64,000 nt of DNA from Sodalis praecaptivus (GCF_000517425.1 NZ_CP006569.1:2842760-2906759), one strand, 5' to 3'; shown: positions 10,716-22,387, counted from the stretch's first letter. Notes: a model not told the origin generated them from the letters alone. Translations and numbers: made by a program.

Positions 10716-11978
10716 TTACTCCGCCGCCGGCGCGGGCTTGGCATGCGCGCCTTTGGCCCGGAGTGCCGTTAACGCGGCAAGGCGAGTTATCACCTGCACC
10801 GCTTTCTCCATCACGTCCTGCGAAGCAAATTCATGTTTGCCGTGGTAGTTATAGCCGCCGGTAAACAGATTCGGGCAGGGCAAACCGCGCCAGGAGAGCT
10901 GGGCGCCATCGGTACCGCCGCGGATGGGCTTGATGACCGGCTCGACGCCGCAGTCCACCATCGCCTGCCGCGCCAGCTCGATGATATGGGGGTGATTGGC
11001 GACATGTTCATGCATATTGTAATAGCTGTCCTCAATCGTCAGCTCAATATAGCAATCCGGATGCAGCCCTTTTCCCAGCGTCTCGGCGCTGGTTATCATG
11101 AACTGCTTACGCGCTTCAAACCGCTGGCGGTCAAAATCACGCACGATATAGTGCATTTCCACCTTATCCACGCTGCCTTTCATCGTATTAAGGTGATAGA
11201 ACCCCTCATAGCCGGCGGTCGCCTCCGGGCTTTCCGCGGCGGGCATCATCTGATGATAGCGGGTGGCCAGCGACAGCGCGTTTACCATCACCCCTTTGGC
11301 GGTGCCCGGATGCACATTATTGCCGACGATCTTCACCGTCACCGAGGCGGCGTTGAAATTTTCATACTCCAGCTCGCCGACATCGCTGCCGTCCAGGGTG
11401 TAGGCCCATTCGGCGCCGAAGCGCTCGATATCGAAAAATTGCGTCCCCTTGCCCACTTCCTCGTCCGGGGTAAACGCGATGCGGAGGGTGCCGTGAGGAA
11501 TGTTCTGCTCCTTGAGCCGCACTATCGCGGTGACGATCTCCGCCAGCCCCGCTTTGTCGTCGGCGCCCAGCAGCGTTTTGCCATCGGTGGTGATAAGCGT
11601 ATGGCCAATCAACTTATGCAGCACCGGGAACATGACCGGCGAGAGGACCTCATCGCCGTTGCCGAGCGCAATATCGCCGCCGCGATACTGTTCCACGATT
11701 TGTGGATTGACGTTTTTACCGGTGAAATCCGGCGCGGTATCCATATGCGCGATAAAGCCGACAACCGGCACCGGCCAGGATACGTTGGACGGCAAAGTCG
11801 CCATCAGGCAGCCATGATCGCTAAGCGTAATATCCGCAAGCCCCAGCGCGGCAAGCTCATCTTGCAGCGCGCGGGCCAGCTTCCATTGACCGTCGGTACT
11901 GGGCACATGCTTTACGCCGGGCTTGGACTGGGTATCAAAAGATACGTAATGTAAAAAACGATCGAGTAATTTATTCAT
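10716..11978 (-). CDS. pepT: peptidase T (tripeptide aminopeptidase)
   Basis: Zinc M20 peptidase that removes the N-terminal residue from tripeptides in the cytoplasm. Metal and catalytic motifs are present: His78 and Asp80 in [18 protein letters not shown], and the catalytic Glu pair in [10 protein letters not shown] chose the ATG at 11978 because [18 protein letters not shown] matches the E. coli N-terminus; a start at 12002 would add eight unrelated residues. The protein is 420 residues, about 12 longer than E. coli PepT, the extra being an Ala/Lys/Pro-rich tail. In E. coli pepT is FNR-regulated, but I found no FNR box in the 100 bp upstream. Confidence 0.94.
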   Translation of the reverse strand: MNKLLDRFLHYVSFDTQSKPGVKHVPSTDGQWKLARALQDELAALGLADITLSDHGCLMATLPSNVSWPVPVVGFIAHMDTAPDFTGKNVNPQIVEQYRGGDIALGNGDEVLSPVMFPVLHKLIGHTLITTDGKTLLGADDKAGLAEIVTAIVRLKEQNIPHGTLRIAFTPDEEVGKGTQFFDIERFGAEWAYTLDGSDVGELEYENFNAASVTVKIVGNNVHPGTAKGVMVNALSLATRYHQMMPAAESPEATAGYEGFYHLNTMKGSVDKVEMHYIVRDFDRQRFEARKQFMITSAETLGKGLHPDCYIELTIEDSYYNMHEHVANHPHIIELARQAMVDCGVEPVIKPIRGGTDGAQLSWRGLPCPNLFTGGYNYHGKHEFASQDVMEKAVQVITRLAALTALRAKGAHAKPAPAAE

Positions 11979-12080
11979 TGTTTTCGCCTGTCTCTTCGCC
12001 ACGGCCCATTATGACCAGCGACGCGCTGGAAAATATTGTGTCAGGTCAGTTTTATGCCTGAAGAGAGCAAAACCGACGGT

Positions 12081-12911
12081 TCAGCCGCGCTGGGCGATGA
12101 AACCGTCGATAAACTCGCGGGTCCACTGCGGCACACAGCGGCTGGCCGGACCATAGTATTTTTCCTCGAACTGGCTTTCCACCTGGCTCGGCGCCAGATT
12201 CAGTTCGACGGTGCGGGCGCCGCAGAGGCGTGCCTCGTGGACGAAGCCGGCGGCCGGGTAGACGTGGCCCGAGGTGCCAATTGCCAGAAAATAATCGGCG
12301 CGCGCCAGGGCATGGTAGATATCGTCCATCCCGAGCGGCATTTCACCAAACCAGACCACATGGGGACGCAGCACGGCGGGAAACTGACAGCAATGGCAGC
12401 GATCGGCCTCGGTGACGTCGTCACGCCACTCGAGGATCTGGCCGCTTTGGCTGCAGCGCACTTTGAGCAATTCACCGTGCATATGGATGATACGCCGGTT
12501 ACCGGCGCGTTCGTGCAAATTATCGATATTTTGCGTAATGAGCAGAAAATTATCGCCCAGCATCTGCTCCAGTTCAGCCAGCGCCAAATGCGCGGGATTT
12601 GGCGCGATTTCCGGCTGTAACAGCTGACGCCGGCGGGCGTTATAAAACGCCTGCACCAGCGCGGGGTTGCGGGCAAACCCTTCGGGGGTGGCGACATCTT
12701 CCACCCGATGCTCCTCCCATAACCCGTCTTCGGCCCGGAAAGTGCGAATGCCCGACTCCGCGGAGATACCCGCGCCCGTAAGCACCACAACAAAAGGTTT
12801 TTTCATTTTGGTCACCGCTAGTGAGTCCCGGTGAAAAATACGGGCGCGCAGGCGTTGCTGCCGTAATCTTTTACTTTTGCGAAACCGGATTAACCGGCGA
12901 TGAATACGCAT
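12081..12911 (-). CDS. cobB: NAD-dependent protein deacylase CobB (sirtuin)
   Basis: Sirtuin that removes acetyl and other acyl groups from protein lysines using NAD. Motifs in order: [14 protein letters not shown] (NAD binding), [12 protein letters not shown], the catalytic His in HMHGE, a zinc site built from CSQSG and CHCC cysteines, and [12 protein letters not shown]. The N-terminal basic extension of about 36 residues ([15 protein letters not shown]) corresponds to the long form of E. coli CobB. An internal start near 12802 ([11 protein letters not shown]) would give the short form. It lies only 22 bp from lolE; in E. coli nagK sits between them and is absent here. Confidence 0.94.
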   Translation of the reverse strand: MRIHRRLIRFRKSKRLRQQRLRARIFHRDSLAVTKMKKPFVVVLTGAGISAESGIRTFRAEDGLWEEHRVEDVATPEGFARNPALVQAFYNARRRQLLQPEIAPNPAHLALAELEQMLGDNFLLITQNIDNLHERAGNRRIIHMHGELLKVRCSQSGQILEWRDDVTEADRCHCCQFPAVLRPHVVWFGEMPLGMDDIYHALARADYFLAIGTSGHVYPAAGFVHEARLCGARTVELNLAPSQVESQFEEKYYGPASRCVPQWTREFIDGFIAQRG

Positions 12912-12933
12912 GCGCGCTGTTCCTTATGCGGCC

Positions 12934-14178
12934 TCATTGACCGCTCAATACCCGGGCCGGATCGATGCGGCTTGCGCGCCGCGCCGGATACCAGCTCGCC
13001 AGCAGACTGAGCAACAGCGCCGTGGCCAGCACGCTGGTGACGTCCACCCAGTGCAGCTCGGTCGGCAGAAAATCGATAAAATAAATATCCCCGGACAGCA
13101 GCCGGTGGCCCAGCAGACGCTCAAGCCCCTTCACAAGCGTCGTTAGGTTGAGCGCCATCAACACGCCGACCACCGCGCCGATAACGCTACCGGTCAAGCC
13201 CGCCAGTAGGCCATACCAAATAAAAATAGCACGGGTCAGCCCGTCTTTGGCCCCGAGGGTGCGCAAAATCGCGATATCGGCGCTTTTATCTTTAACCGCC
13301 ATCACCAGCGTGGAAACGATATTGAAACAGGCGACGCCTATTACCAACACCATCGCCAGGTACATAATGGCGCGGATCATCTGAATATCGCGATACATAT
13401 AGCCGTAGGTGCCGATCCAACTGCGGATTTTGACATACGCATTGGTCACCTCCCCCGCGTCCCGCACCAGTTTATTGGCGTTGAAAACGTCGCTGACCTT
13501 AATGGCGATGCCGCCGACGTCTTCACCGCGCTGCAAATAGTTCTGGGCGTCCGCCAGCGGTACCATGGCAAAGCTGTGATCCAGCTGGCCATTCAGCGCC
13601 AAAATCCCGCTGACCTGCAAGCGAATACGTTTTGGCTGTAACAGCTTCATCTGCGGATCGCTGTTGGGAATCATCACCGTCAGCCAGTCGCCGGACTTGA
13701 CCTTCAGCGTATCGGCCACCCCTTTACCAACGATAATTTGCTGATGACCGGCCTGAAAATGCGACCAGGCATCACCCTTGACGTAGCGCGGCAGCGCGCT
13801 GAGCCGCAGTTCCAGCGCCGGGTCGACGCCTTTTACCTGGATGGCCTGCAACTTGTCGTCACGCTCCACCAGGCCGGTAAAATTCAGATAGGGCGCGGCA
13901 GCAAGAATACCCGGCACTTGTTCAATACGTTTTAACACCGCCGGCCAGTCGGCAAACGGCGGATTCACCGGTTCGATCTCGCCATGGGGCACCACCGCCA
14001 AAATACGGTTGTTTAACTCACGCTCGAACCCGTTCATAGCGCTCAGGCCGATAATCAGCACCGCGACCCCGAGCGCGATGCCGATGGTGGAGATGACCGA
14101 AATCAACGACACCATACCGCCCCGCCGCCGCCCCCGGCTGAAGCGAAGCGCGATGTTTAACGACAGCGGCATCTTCAT
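12934..14178 (-). CDS. lolE: lipoprotein-releasing ABC permease LolE
   Basis: Inner-membrane subunit of LolCDE, which extracts outer-membrane lipoproteins from the inner membrane and hands them to LolA. It has the FtsX/MacB-type topology: one N-terminal membrane helix ([25 protein letters not shown]), a large periplasmic domain (about 50-265) and three C-terminal helices. Length is 414 residues, as in E. coli. Its start overlaps the lolD stop by four bases, so translation is probably coupled. It is the last gene of the lolCDE operon here. Confidence 0.96.
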   Translation of the reverse strand: MKMPLSLNIALRFSRGRRRGGMVSLISVISTIGIALGVAVLIIGLSAMNGFERELNNRILAVVPHGEIEPVNPPFADWPAVLKRIEQVPGILAAAPYLNFTGLVERDDKLQAIQVKGVDPALELRLSALPRYVKGDAWSHFQAGHQQIIVGKGVADTLKVKSGDWLTVMIPNSDPQMKLLQPKRIRLQVSGILALNGQLDHSFAMVPLADAQNYLQRGEDVGGIAIKVSDVFNANKLVRDAGEVTNAYVKIRSWIGTYGYMYRDIQMIRAIMYLAMVLVIGVACFNIVSTLVMAVKDKSADIAILRTLGAKDGLTRAIFIWYGLLAGLTGSVIGAVVGVLMALNLTTLVKGLERLLGHRLLSGDIYFIDFLPTELHWVDVTSVLATALLLSLLASWYPARRASRIDPARVLSGQ

Positions 14179-14882
14179 TGCCCGGCTCCCAGCAGCGCGC
14201 CTTCGGCCTGCAGCGCGCCATCGCGCATTTCCAGCTGCCGGTGCAGGCGCTTCGCCAGTTGAAGATCGTGGGTCACCACCAAAAAGGCGGTGCCCTGGCG
14301 CATATTCAGCTCGCCCAACAGTTCAAAAATACTGTCCGCATTGCGCTGATCCAGATTGCCGGTGGGCTCGTCGGCCAGCACCAGCGCCGGGTGATTCACC
14401 AGCGCGCGCGCGATAGCCACCCGCTGCCGCTCGCCGCCGGACAGTTCCGCCGGGCGGTGGTGGCCGCGTTTCTCAAGCCCTACCGCCGCCAGCATTTCCC
14501 GCGCCGTCTCTTGCGCCTGGGCCGGGCGGTTGCCGCCAATCAGAAGCGGCATCGCCACATTTTCCAGCGCGGTGAAATCGGGCAGTAAATGATGGAACTG
14601 GTAGATAAAGCCCAACCGCCGGTTGCGCAACAGCGCGCGCGCGGCGGAAGAAAGCGTATTCAGCGGCTGGCCTTCAAATATCACCTCGCCGCCGGTCGGC
14701 TCATCCAGCCCGCCCAGCAGATGTAACAGCGTGCTTTTACCTGAACCGGAACTGCCGACAATCGCCATCATTTCGCCGCGCTGCAGCGTGAAACTCACGT
14801 TACGCAATACATCGGTGTAAAGCTTACCTTCCTGATAACGTTTGCTGAGTTGGGAACAGTGTAACAAAGGAGCATCATTCAT
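14175..14882 (-). CDS. lolD: lipoprotein-releasing ABC ATPase LolD
   Basis: Cytoplasmic ATPase of LolCDE that powers lipoprotein release. Walker [10 protein letters not shown] (about 43-51), Q-loop region, ABC signature LSGGERQR, Walker [13 protein letters not shown] and the H-loop VVTHD are all intact in 235 residues. It overlaps lolC by eight bases upstream and lolE by four bases downstream, so the three subunits should be made in step. Confidence 0.96.
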   Translation of the reverse strand: MNDAPLLHCSQLSKRYQEGKLYTDVLRNVSFTLQRGEMMAIVGSSGSGKSTLLHLLGGLDEPTGGEVIFEGQPLNTLSSAARALLRNRRLGFIYQFHHLLPDFTALENVAMPLLIGGNRPAQAQETAREMLAAVGLEKRGHHRPAELSGGERQRVAIARALVNHPALVLADEPTGNLDQRNADSIFELLGELNMRQGTAFLVVTHDLQLAKRLHRQLEMRDGALQAEGALLGAGQ

Positions 14883-16077
14883 ATCGTAAAGCCTCAGCGG
14901 GATGTACGGCGGCGGCGCGCCAGGAAGGATAAATCGTGGACAGCAGCGCTACGGCCATGGCCGACAGCGCGATGACCGCCACCTGTACCGGTTCAATAGC
15001 CACCGGCAGCGCGGCCCCGTCAAGCAGCGCTCCGAGGGCCGGCATCAGACGGTTCAGTTGACTGGCCAGCAACACGCCGAGGCCGGTGCCCAGCAACGCG
15101 CCGACAACGCCGGCGCTGGCCCCCTGGGCGATAAACACCAGCATAACCTGACGGCGAGTCAGACCCTGGGTCTGTAATATCGCCACCTCGGCCTGTTTTT
15201 CCATCACCAGCAGTCCAAGCGAGGTGATAATATTAAACGCCGCCACCGCGACGATCAGGCTCAACAGCAGGCCCATCATGTTCTTTTCCATACGCACGGC
15301 CTGGAATAATTCCCCCTTGCGTTCGCGCCAATCGTGCCACACCAGGCCGTCCGGCAAAGACTGCGCGCTCAAGCTTTCTACCGCCAGCGGCTGCTGCAAC
15401 CACAAGCGCCAGCCGGTAACGTAGCCGGCGGGATAGCGCATCAGGCGCGACGCATCCTGCTGATTGACCAGCAGTTGGTAGCCATCGACTTCGCTGTTGG
15501 CGGCGAAGGTGCCGGCCACGGTGAATAAACGCTGGCTGGGAATACGGCCCATCGGAGTGAATTGGCTGGCCCCGGGCACCATCAGCCGCACCGCATCGCC
15601 GCGCTTCACGCCGAGCGCGGCGGCCAGTTCGTCGCCCAGGATCACCCGGTATTGGCCGGCCACCAGGTCATCTTGTCGGGTCTCCAGCAAATAATGCGAC
15701 AGCGGTTCGGGATCCCCCGGATTGACGCCGAGCATCACGCCCACCGCGACGCTGCGCGCGCTTTGCAGCACGACATCGCCGGTGGTCAGCGGCGCCACGC
15801 GCGTTACCCCCGCAAGCGCATCTGGCACCGAGGCCGGAATACGTTTAGGATCAAGCCGCCCCTCGGGGGTGGTCAACAGCGCCTGGGGCATCAATCCGAG
15901 GATATTGCTCTCCAGTTCACGCTCGAAACCGTTCATCACCGATAACACCGTCACCAGCGCCATCACGCCAAGCGTGATGCCGATGGTGGAGAGCCAGGAG
16001 ACAAAACGACCGAAGCGGTCTGATGCCCGCCCACGCATATAGCGCAGGCCAATATATAATACGACAGGTTGATACAT
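14875..16077 (-). CDS. lolC: lipoprotein-releasing ABC permease LolC
   Basis: Permease subunit of LolCDE; in E. coli its periplasmic domain recruits LolA. It has an N-terminal membrane helix (about 22-48), a periplasmic domain (about 50-265) and three C-terminal membrane helices. The MNGFERELE motif after the first helix is shared with LolE, its paralogue. Length is 400 residues, as in E. coli (399). First gene of lolCDE, divergent from mfd across a 209-bp region that should hold both promoters. Confidence 0.96.
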   Translation of the reverse strand: MYQPVVLYIGLRYMRGRASDRFGRFVSWLSTIGITLGVMALVTVLSVMNGFERELESNILGLMPQALLTTPEGRLDPKRIPASVPDALAGVTRVAPLTTGDVVLQSARSVAVGVMLGVNPGDPEPLSHYLLETRQDDLVAGQYRVILGDELAAALGVKRGDAVRLMVPGASQFTPMGRIPSQRLFTVAGTFAANSEVDGYQLLVNQQDASRLMRYPAGYVTGWRLWLQQPLAVESLSAQSLPDGLVWHDWRERKGELFQAVRMEKNMMGLLLSLIVAVAAFNIITSLGLLVMEKQAEVAILQTQGLTRRQVMLVFIAQGASAGVVGALLGTGLGVLLASQLNRLMPALGALLDGAALPVAIEPVQVAVIALSAMAVALLSTIYPSWRAAAVHPAEALRYE

Positions 16078-16286
16078 TGATTTCCGTCTGGATGCGGTTG
16101 CGAAAGCAAAGTGATCAAGGATAATAAAGGGTCGTATGGCATTATGGAACCATTAAGCGCCGCAACGGCCGGCTTTTATTCCTGAAAGCGCGCATTTTTT
16201 AGCCATCGTCCCCGCCGCTGCGGCATTCTACCGCAGGCTGTGCTGCGATGGCCCCGTGATGTGAGAAAAGAGATTTATCATTAGCT

Positions 16287-19200
16287 ATGTCAGAACGCGA
16301 TCGTTATACCTTACCGACCCAAGCCGGCAAAAAACTGACCCTGGGTCAGCTTACCGGCGCCGCCAGCGCCGTAGAGTGCGCCGCCATTGTCGACCGCTAT
16401 CCTGGACCGGTGTTGCTCATCGCCACCGATATGCAAAGCGCGCTGCGGCTGCATGACGAGATCCGGCAGTTCACCCGTCACCCGGTCCTTACTCTACCCG
16501 ATTGGGAGACCCTGCCCTACGACAGTTTCTCTCCCCATCAAGAAATTATTTCCGACAGGATAGCCACCCTCTACCGGTTGCCTACCCTTGCGCGCGGCGT
16601 CATCATCCTACCGGTGAATACCCTGATGCAGCGCGTCTGCCCGCACGCCTTTTTGCACCGCCACACGCTGTTGATGACCAAAGGCCAGCGTCTGTCGCGG
16701 GAGACCTTGCGCGCCCAGCTGGAACAGGCCGGCTACCGCAGCGTCGATCAGGTGATGGAGCACGGTGAATTCGCCACCCGCGGCGCGCTGCTGGATCTCT
16801 ATCCCATGGGTAGCGAAGAGCCTTACCGCATCGATTTCTTTGATGACGACATCGACAGCCTGCGTATTTTCGACGTGGATACCCAGCGCACCCTCCAAGA
16901 AGTCACCTCCATCAATCTGCTGCCGGCGCACGAATTCCCTACCGATAAAGCCGCGATAGAGCTGTTCCGCAGCCAGTGGCGCGAGCAGTTTGATGTGCGC
17001 CGCGACGCCGAGCACGTTTACCAGCAGGTAAGCAAAGGGACGCTGCCGGCGGGGATCGAATATTGGCAGCCGCTGTTTTTCAGCGAGCCGCTGGTGCCGC
17101 TGTTCAGCTATCTGCCGGCGGGCACGCTGGTGGTCAACACCGGCGATCTCGAGGCCGGCGCCGGCCGTTTCTGGGACGACGCCTGCGCGCGTTTTGACAA
17201 TCGCCGCGTGGATCCCATGCGCCCGCTGCTGCCGCCCGAGGCCCTGTGGCTGCGGGTTGACGGGCTGTTCGCCGAACTTAAACGCTGGCCGCGGGTGCAG
17301 CTCAGCACGCAAACGCTGCCGGAGAAAGCCGGCCAGCACAACATGGATTATCGGCCGCTGCCGGATTTGGCGGTGGAGGCGCAGAGCAAAGCGCCCATGG
17401 ACAAGTTACGCCGGTTTTGCGAGCAGTTTGACGGCCCGGTGATTTTCTCGGTGGAAAGCGAAGGTCGGCGGGAAACCTTAAGCGAGCTGCTGGCGCGGGT
17501 GAAGATTCTGCCGAAGCTGATAAGCCGGCTGGAGGACGCCGCCGAACGGGGCGCTTACCTCATCATCGGCGCCAGCGAACGGGGTTTTATCGATGCGCCG
17601 CGCGCAAGGGCATTGATTTGCGAAGGCGATCTGCTGGGGGAACGGGTCAGCCGCCGCCGGCAGGATAATCGCCGCACCATTAACGCCGATACGTTAATCC
17701 GCAATCTGGCCGAGCTGCATGAAGGCCAGCCGGTGGTGCATCTGGAACACGGGGTCGGCCGTTACGCCGGCATGACCACCCTGGAGGCGGGGGGCATCAA
17801 GGCCGAGTATTTAATTCTCACTTATGCCGGCAACGACAAGCTCTACGTGCCGGTGTCCTCGCTACATCTCATCAGCCGCTACGCCGGCGGCGCCGATGAA
17901 AACGCGCCGCTGCACAAACTGGGCGGCGACGCCTGGGCGCGGGCGCGGCAAAAAGCGGCCGAGCGGGTGCGGGACGTGGCGGCGGAACTCTTGGATATTT
18001 ATGCCCAGCGCGCCGCCAAAAGCGGCTTCGCCTTCCGCCACAATCGGGAAAATTATCAACTGTTTTGCGAGGGGTTTCCGTTTGAACCCACCGTGGATCA
18101 GGCTCAGGCAATCAATGCGGTGCTCAGCGACATGTGCCAGCCGTTGGCCATGGACCGCCTGGTCTGCGGCGATGTCGGCTTCGGTAAAACGGAAGTCGCG
18201 ATGCGCGCCGCTTTCTTGGCGATCGAAAACCACAAACAGGTGGCCGTGCTGGTGCCCACCACCCTCCTGGCGCAGCAGCATTTCGACAATTTTCGCGACC
18301 GGTTCGCCAACTGGCCGGTGCGGATTGAGATGATTTCACGTTTTCGCAGCGCACGGGATCAGGCCCAAGTGCTGGAGCAGACCGCCGAGGGCAAGGTGGA
18401 TATTCTGATTGGAACCCACAAGCTGCTGCAAAGCGATGTCAAATGGCATGATTTGGGTCTGCTCATCGTCGACGAGGAGCACCGCTTCGGCGTGCGCCAC
18501 AAAGAGCGCATCAAATCGATGCGCGCCGATGTCGATATTCTCACCCTGACCGCCACCCCCATCCCGCGCACGCTGAATATGGCGATGAGCGGCATGCGCG
18601 ATCTGTCGATTATCGCCACGCCGCCGGCGCGCCGGCTGGCGGTGAAAACGTTTGTACGCGAATACGACGCGCTGGTGGTACGCGAGGCCATCCTGCGCGA
18701 AGTGCTGCGCGGTGGCCAAGTCTATTATCTTTACAACGACGTCGAGAATATTGAAAAAGCCGCCCGCCGCCTGGAAACGCTGGTGCCGGAGGCGCGCATC
18801 GCCATCGGTCATGGCCAGCTGCGCGAGCGCGATTTGGAACGGGTGATGAATGATTTTCACCATCAGCGCTTTAACGTGCTGGTATGTACCACCATCATTG
18901 AAACCGGTATCGACATCGCCAACGCCAATACCATTATCATCGAGCGAGCGGACCATTTCGGCCTGGCGCAGCTGCACCAATTGCGCGGCCGCGTCGGACG
19001 ATCGCACCACCAGGCTTACGCCTACCTGCTGACTCCGCCGCCGAAAGCGCTAAGCCAGGATGCCCATAAGCGGTTGGAGGCCATCGCCTCGCTGGAGGAT
19101 CTGGGCGCCGGCTTTGCGTTGGCGACGCACGATTTGGAAATCCGCGGCGCCGGCGAACTGCTGGGAGAAGATCAAAGCGGTCAGATGGAAACCGTCGGTT

Positions 19201-19736
19201 TTTCCCTGTATATGGAGCTCCTGGAAAGCGCGGTAGACGCCCTCAAGGCCGGACGCGAACCGTCTTTAGAAGATCTCACCAATCAATTGACCGAGGTGGA
19301 GCTGCGTATGCCCGCGCTGCTGCCGGAAGAGTTTATCCCTGACGTCAACACGCGTTTGTCGCTGTATAAACGAATTGCCAGCGCCGCCGACGACCGTGAA
19401 ATCGAAGAGTTGAAAGTGGAGCTTATCGACCGCTTCGGTCTGCTGCCTGACCCGGCGCGCTATTTGCTGGCGATAGCCCGCCTCAGGCAGCGGGCGCAAC
19501 GTTTGGGTATCCGCCGCATTGAGGGCAGCGATAAAGGGGGCTTTATTGAATTCAGCGAAACCAACCGCGTCGACCCCGCGTATCTGATCGGTCTGCTTAC
19601 GCGCGAACCGGCCACCTATCGACTTGACGGCCCGACCCGTTTGAGATTTATCCGCGATTTGGCGGATCGTACGGTGCGGCTGGATTATGTTGACGCGCTA
19701 CTGGAAGAATTACAGCAGCATACCCTAAGCGCCTAA
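16287..19736 (+). CDS. mfd: transcription-repair coupling factor Mfd
   Basis: Binds RNA polymerase stalled at DNA damage, pushes it off using ATP-driven translocation, and recruits UvrA. Order: UvrB-like N-terminal domains (1-350); RNA-polymerase-interacting domain around EHGVGRYAGM (about 490-550); RecG-like motor with Walker A GDVGFGKTE, DEEH box VDEEHRFG, TATPIPRT and motif VI QLRGRVGRS; then the C-terminal autoinhibitory domain. Length is 1149 residues against 1148 in E. coli, with no visible break. Confidence 0.97.
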   Translation: MSERDRYTLPTQAGKKLTLGQLTGAASAVECAAIVDRYPGPVLLIATDMQSALRLHDEIRQFTRHPVLTLPDWETLPYDSFSPHQEIISDRIATLYRLPTLARGVIILPVNTLMQRVCPHAFLHRHTLLMTKGQRLSRETLRAQLEQAGYRSVDQVMEHGEFATRGALLDLYPMGSEEPYRIDFFDDDIDSLRIFDVDTQRTLQEVTSINLLPAHEFPTDKAAIELFRSQWREQFDVRRDAEHVYQQVSKGTLPAGIEYWQPLFFSEPLVPLFSYLPAGTLVVNTGDLEAGAGRFWDDACARFDNRRVDPMRPLLPPEALWLRVDGLFAELKRWPRVQLSTQTLPEKAGQHNMDYRPLPDLAVEAQSKAPMDKLRRFCEQFDGPVIFSVESEGRRETLSELLARVKILPKLISRLEDAAERGAYLIIGASERGFIDAPRARALICEGDLLGERVSRRRQDNRRTINADTLIRNLAELHEGQPVVHLEHGVGRYAGMTTLEAGGIKAEYLILTYAGNDKLYVPVSSLHLISRYAGGADENAPLHKLGGDAWARARQKAAERVRDVAAELLDIYAQRAAKSGFAFRHNRENYQLFCEGFPFEPTVDQAQAINAVLSDMCQPLAMDRLVCGDVGFGKTEVAMRAAFLAIENHKQVAVLVPTTLLAQQHFDNFRDRFANWPVRIEMISRFRSARDQAQVLEQTAEGKVDILIGTHKLLQSDVKWHDLGLLIVDEEHRFGVRHKERIKSMRADVDILTLTATPIPRTLNMAMSGMRDLSIIATPPARRLAVKTFVREYDALVVREAILREVLRGGQVYYLYNDVENIEKAARRLETLVPEARIAIGHGQLRERDLERVMNDFHHQRFNVLVCTTIIETGIDIANANTIIIERADHFGLAQLHQLRGRVGRSHHQAYAYLLTPPPKALSQDAHKRLEAIASLEDLGAGFALATHDLEIRGAGELLGEDQSGQMETVGFSLYMELLESAVDALKAGREPSLEDLTNQLTEVELRMPALLPEEFIPDVNTRLSLYKRIASAADDREIEELKVELIDRFGLLPDPARYLLAIARLRQRAQRLGIRRIEGSDKGGFIEFSETNRVDPAYLIGLLTREPATYRLDGPTRLRFIRDLADRTVRLDYVDALLEELQQHTLSA

Positions 19737-19792
19737 AACGCGACGGGGGCCTGGGCACGGAGGGGCGTCACGGAGCGCGCGCCACAGGACGG

Positions 19793-19831
19793 AAAAACGC
19801 CGCGCCCGGTGTTGCGCACCCGGCGCGGCGT
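19793..19831 (-). terminator. Rho-independent terminator for ycfJ
   Basis: A 15-bp stem with one mismatch (19797-19811 pairing with 19817-19831) and a 5-base loop is followed on the minus strand by five T residues (A run at 19793-19797). It lies between the convergent ends of mfd and ycfJ and fits leftward termination. Confidence 0.75.
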
Positions 19832-19872
19832 CCTCAAGAATGTGATGGCGGCGGCGAACCGAGCCGCCCGCC

Positions 19873-20412
19873 TTATGCCTGGTCGTTCAGCACCAGTTGG
19901 CCGTTGCGATCCAGCGGGATTTTCGTGCCCGGATCGTGGTCCATACGGATTTTGCCCTGCTGATTGCCAATTTTGTACGTGACGTCATAGCCCAGCAGTT
20001 TTTGCGATTTATCATAGACCGTCTGGCAACGCTGACGGTTGGTGGTATAGGTATCTCTATCTTGCAGATTACCCTGCACCTGATTGCCCGCATACCCCCC
20101 CGCCAGCGCGCCGGCCACGGTGGCGACATCTCTGCCCCGCCCGCCGCCGAACTGGTGGCCGAGTACGCCACCGGCCACGGCGCCTAATACCGAGCCGGCG
20201 ATTTTATTTTCGTCCTGCACCGGACGGCGATGGGTCACGGCGACCGTTCGGCACTCCTGACGCGGCGTCTTAATCGTTTCATTGATGGGCGATGCCGTGA
20301 CGACCTGGGCGTATTTCGGGCTAGAGGAGAACACATCCAGCCCGGCAACAGCCGCGATACCCGACGCGGCGGCAATACCGATGCCGACGCCTGCCAATAA
20401 TGATTTATTCAC
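19873..20412 (-). CDS. ycfJ: glycine-zipper membrane protein YcfJ
   Basis: Conserved enterobacterial envelope protein without a firmly known function. It has an N-terminal hydrophobic segment (LLAGVGIGIAAASGIAAVAG, about 4-23) and a glycine-zipper region near the middle (GSVLGAVAGGVLGHQFGGG, then ALAGGYAGNQVQG), which may insert in a membrane or oligomerise. The GTG at 20412 is preferred: it has AGGAGG five to eight bases upstream and gives 179 residues, as in E. coli. An upstream start at 20430 would place that ribosome-binding site inside the gene. Confidence 0.88.
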   Translation of the reverse strand: MNKSLLAGVGIGIAAASGIAAVAGLDVFSSSPKYAQVVTASPINETIKTPRQECRTVAVTHRRPVQDENKIAGSVLGAVAGGVLGHQFGGGRGRDVATVAGALAGGYAGNQVQGNLQDRDTYTTNRQRCQTVYDKSQKLLGYDVTYKIGNQQGKIRMDHDPGTKIPLDRNGQLVLNDQA

Positions 20413-21082
20413 GGGAGAACCTCCTGACAATTATCACGCATCCGCTAACGGCGAACGGATGCATAACCCTCGCTTCCTTTTGACCGCAAGCGTAACCCGA
20501 GCCTTGGCGCTCCTCCCGGACGGCAAGCGTGGCGCCCCCGGGATAGCTTAAAGTCTGCCGAAGGAAAGCCCCAGCGGCAATAAGATTAAGGGCGAAAAAA
20601 GTCTACTCTGTCGGCACTTTATGCGATTTGGGAGGATTCCTAACCCCCAAAAGCCTAAAGGCGCTATTTCATGCTGCCAATGACCAGACGCACAGCAGCT
20701 CTGTGGCCTACGGACGGCGACGGCACGGCGCTTGGCGTGCGGACCTCCGCCCCCACGCGCAAGGCGACGGCACGGGGGCTATGCGCCATTGTCTGCACCT
20801 TGAGGTCCGCCATCGCGCGCCAAGGCGCCGGGTACCCGAGGCGGATGGGTTACCGCGTTCTACGCGCGCGGGGTAAAAGCGAAGACACTGGCGTCAGGGG
20901 GCGGGTTTATTGCCCCGCGCGCCGCGCAGGACGGCGGTTCGACGGCCAGGGAAGGGGCAAAAAGGCGCTTGCGGCTGCCGGGCGAGACGACGGCGCAGCT
21001 TGCACAGTTGTTAAAAAGCCCGACCAGGGAGCGCCTGCGCCGGGCCGAAAGAGGGGGATTCCCTAAGGGGCCGCCCCCGCGG
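20413..21082. other. 670-bp non-coding region between ycfJ and ndh
   Basis: The frames present here (for example 20628-20876 and 20671-21066 on the plus strand) are low-complexity, Arg/Gly-rich and match nothing I know; they look like high-GC artefacts. It is longer than expected for an ndh-ycfJ spacer and may be decayed sequence. Confidence 0.5.
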
Positions 21083-22387
21083 TTAGTGCAGTTTGAGATG
21101 CGGACGGATCACGCGGTTGATCCTGCCCACTAGCATGATAAGGCCGGTTTTGATGTAGCCATGTAGCGCGATTTGGTGCATGCGGTATAGCGAGATGTAG
21201 ACCGCGCGGGCAATGCGCCCTTCTATCATCATCGAACCGCGCATCAGGTTGCCCATCAGACTGCCGACGGTGCTAAAGCGCGATAATGACACCAGCGAGC
21301 CGTGATCTTTGTAGGTGTAGGGCTTGAGCGAATGCCCGCGCAGCAGCGCCAAAATGTTGCCGTGGGCCCGTGAGGCCATCTGATGCGCGGCCTGCGCGCG
21401 CGGGGGCACCACGCCGCCGGCGGGCATCGCGCACGACGCACAGTCGCCGATAGCAAAAATATGCGGATCGCGCGTGGTCTGCAGTGTCGGTTCAACCACT
21501 AATTGATTAATACGGTTGGTCTCCAGACCGGCCAACGCCTTCATGAAGTCCGGCGCTTTAATGCCGGCGGCCCAGACCATGAGTTCCGCCTGGATATATT
21601 CGCCATCCTTGGTATGCAGCCCGCCCGCATCGGCGCTGGTGACCATGGTTTTGGTCAAGACCCTGACCCCCAGCTTGGTCAATTCCTGATGCGCGGCGGC
21701 GGAGATCCGCGGCGGCAGCGCCGGCAGAATACGCTCTCCCGCCTCCACCAGGGTGACATTCAGCGCCTGATTGTCCAGCCCTTTGAAACCATAGCTGTGC
21801 AGCTGTTGCACCGCATTATGCAGCTCAGCCGACAATTCGACGCCGGTCGCGCCGCCGCCGACGATGGCGATATTTACTTTTCCTTCTAGGTCGCCCTGCG
21901 CGGAAAATTTAAGAAACAGATTGAGCATCTCGTTATGGAAACGCTGCGCCTGACGCGGATTGTCGAGGAAGATGCAGTGTTCTTTAACGCCGGGAGTGCC
22001 AAAGTCGTTCGACGTACTGCCGAGCGCCATCACCAAAATGTCATAGTCCAGGCGGCGGGCGGGCACCAGCAGCGCCCCCTGCTCATCGCGGATTTCATCC
22101 AGCAGGACCTGTTTATGCTCGCGATCGATGTCGATCATGCTGCCGAGCTGAAATTGGAAAGCATGATTGCGGGCATGGGCCAGGTAACTGAGGGCGTCCA
22201 CGCCTTCATCGAGCGAGCCGGTGGCCACCTCATGCAGCAGCGGTTTCCATAAGTGGCTATGGTTGCGATCCACCAGCGTGATATCTGCCCGCTTGCGGCG
22301 CCCCAATTTACGCCCCAGGCTGGTCGCCAGCTCCAGACCGCCGGCGCCGCCGCCTATAATGACAATTTTCTTAAATGGTGTGGTCAA
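21083..22387 (-). CDS. ndh: NADH:quinone oxidoreductase II (Ndh)
   Basis: Single-subunit, non-proton-pumping respiratory NADH dehydrogenase on the inner face of the membrane, passing electrons from NADH through FAD to ubiquinone. Two dinucleotide-binding motifs are present: [13 protein letters not shown] near the N-terminus (FAD) and [17 protein letters not shown] at about 175 (NADH). The FAD-binding [10 protein letters not shown] and a hydrophobic amphipathic C-terminus ([16 protein letters not shown]) that binds the membrane are also seen. The start is TTG at 22387 behind AGGGGG. Length 434 residues equals E. coli. An FNR box and a plausible promoter lie upstream, so anaerobic repression is likely. 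Confidence 0.96.
   Translation of the reverse strand: MTTPFKKIVIIGGGAGGLELATSLGRKLGRRKRADITLVDRNHSHLWKPLLHEVATGSLDEGVDALSYLAHARNHAFQFQLGSMIDIDREHKQVLLDEIRDEQGALLVPARRLDYDILVMALGSTSNDFGTPGVKEHCIFLDNPRQAQRFHNEMLNLFLKFSAQGDLEGKVNIAIVGGGATGVELSAELHNAVQQLHSYGFKGLDNQALNVTLVEAGERILPALPPRISAAAHQELTKLGVRVLTKTMVTSADAGGLHTKDGEYIQAELMVWAAGIKAPDFMKALAGLETNRINQLVVEPTLQTTRDPHIFAIGDCASCAMPAGGVVPPRAQAAHQMASRAHGNILALLRGHSLKPYTYKDHGSLVSLSRFSTVGSLMGNLMRGSMMIEGRIARAVYISLYRMHQIALHGYIKTGLIMLVGRINRVIRPHLKLH

Noticed and set aside
10833-11954. 373-codon plus-strand frame opposite pepT
   Set aside because: Antisense shadow of a well-supported gene.
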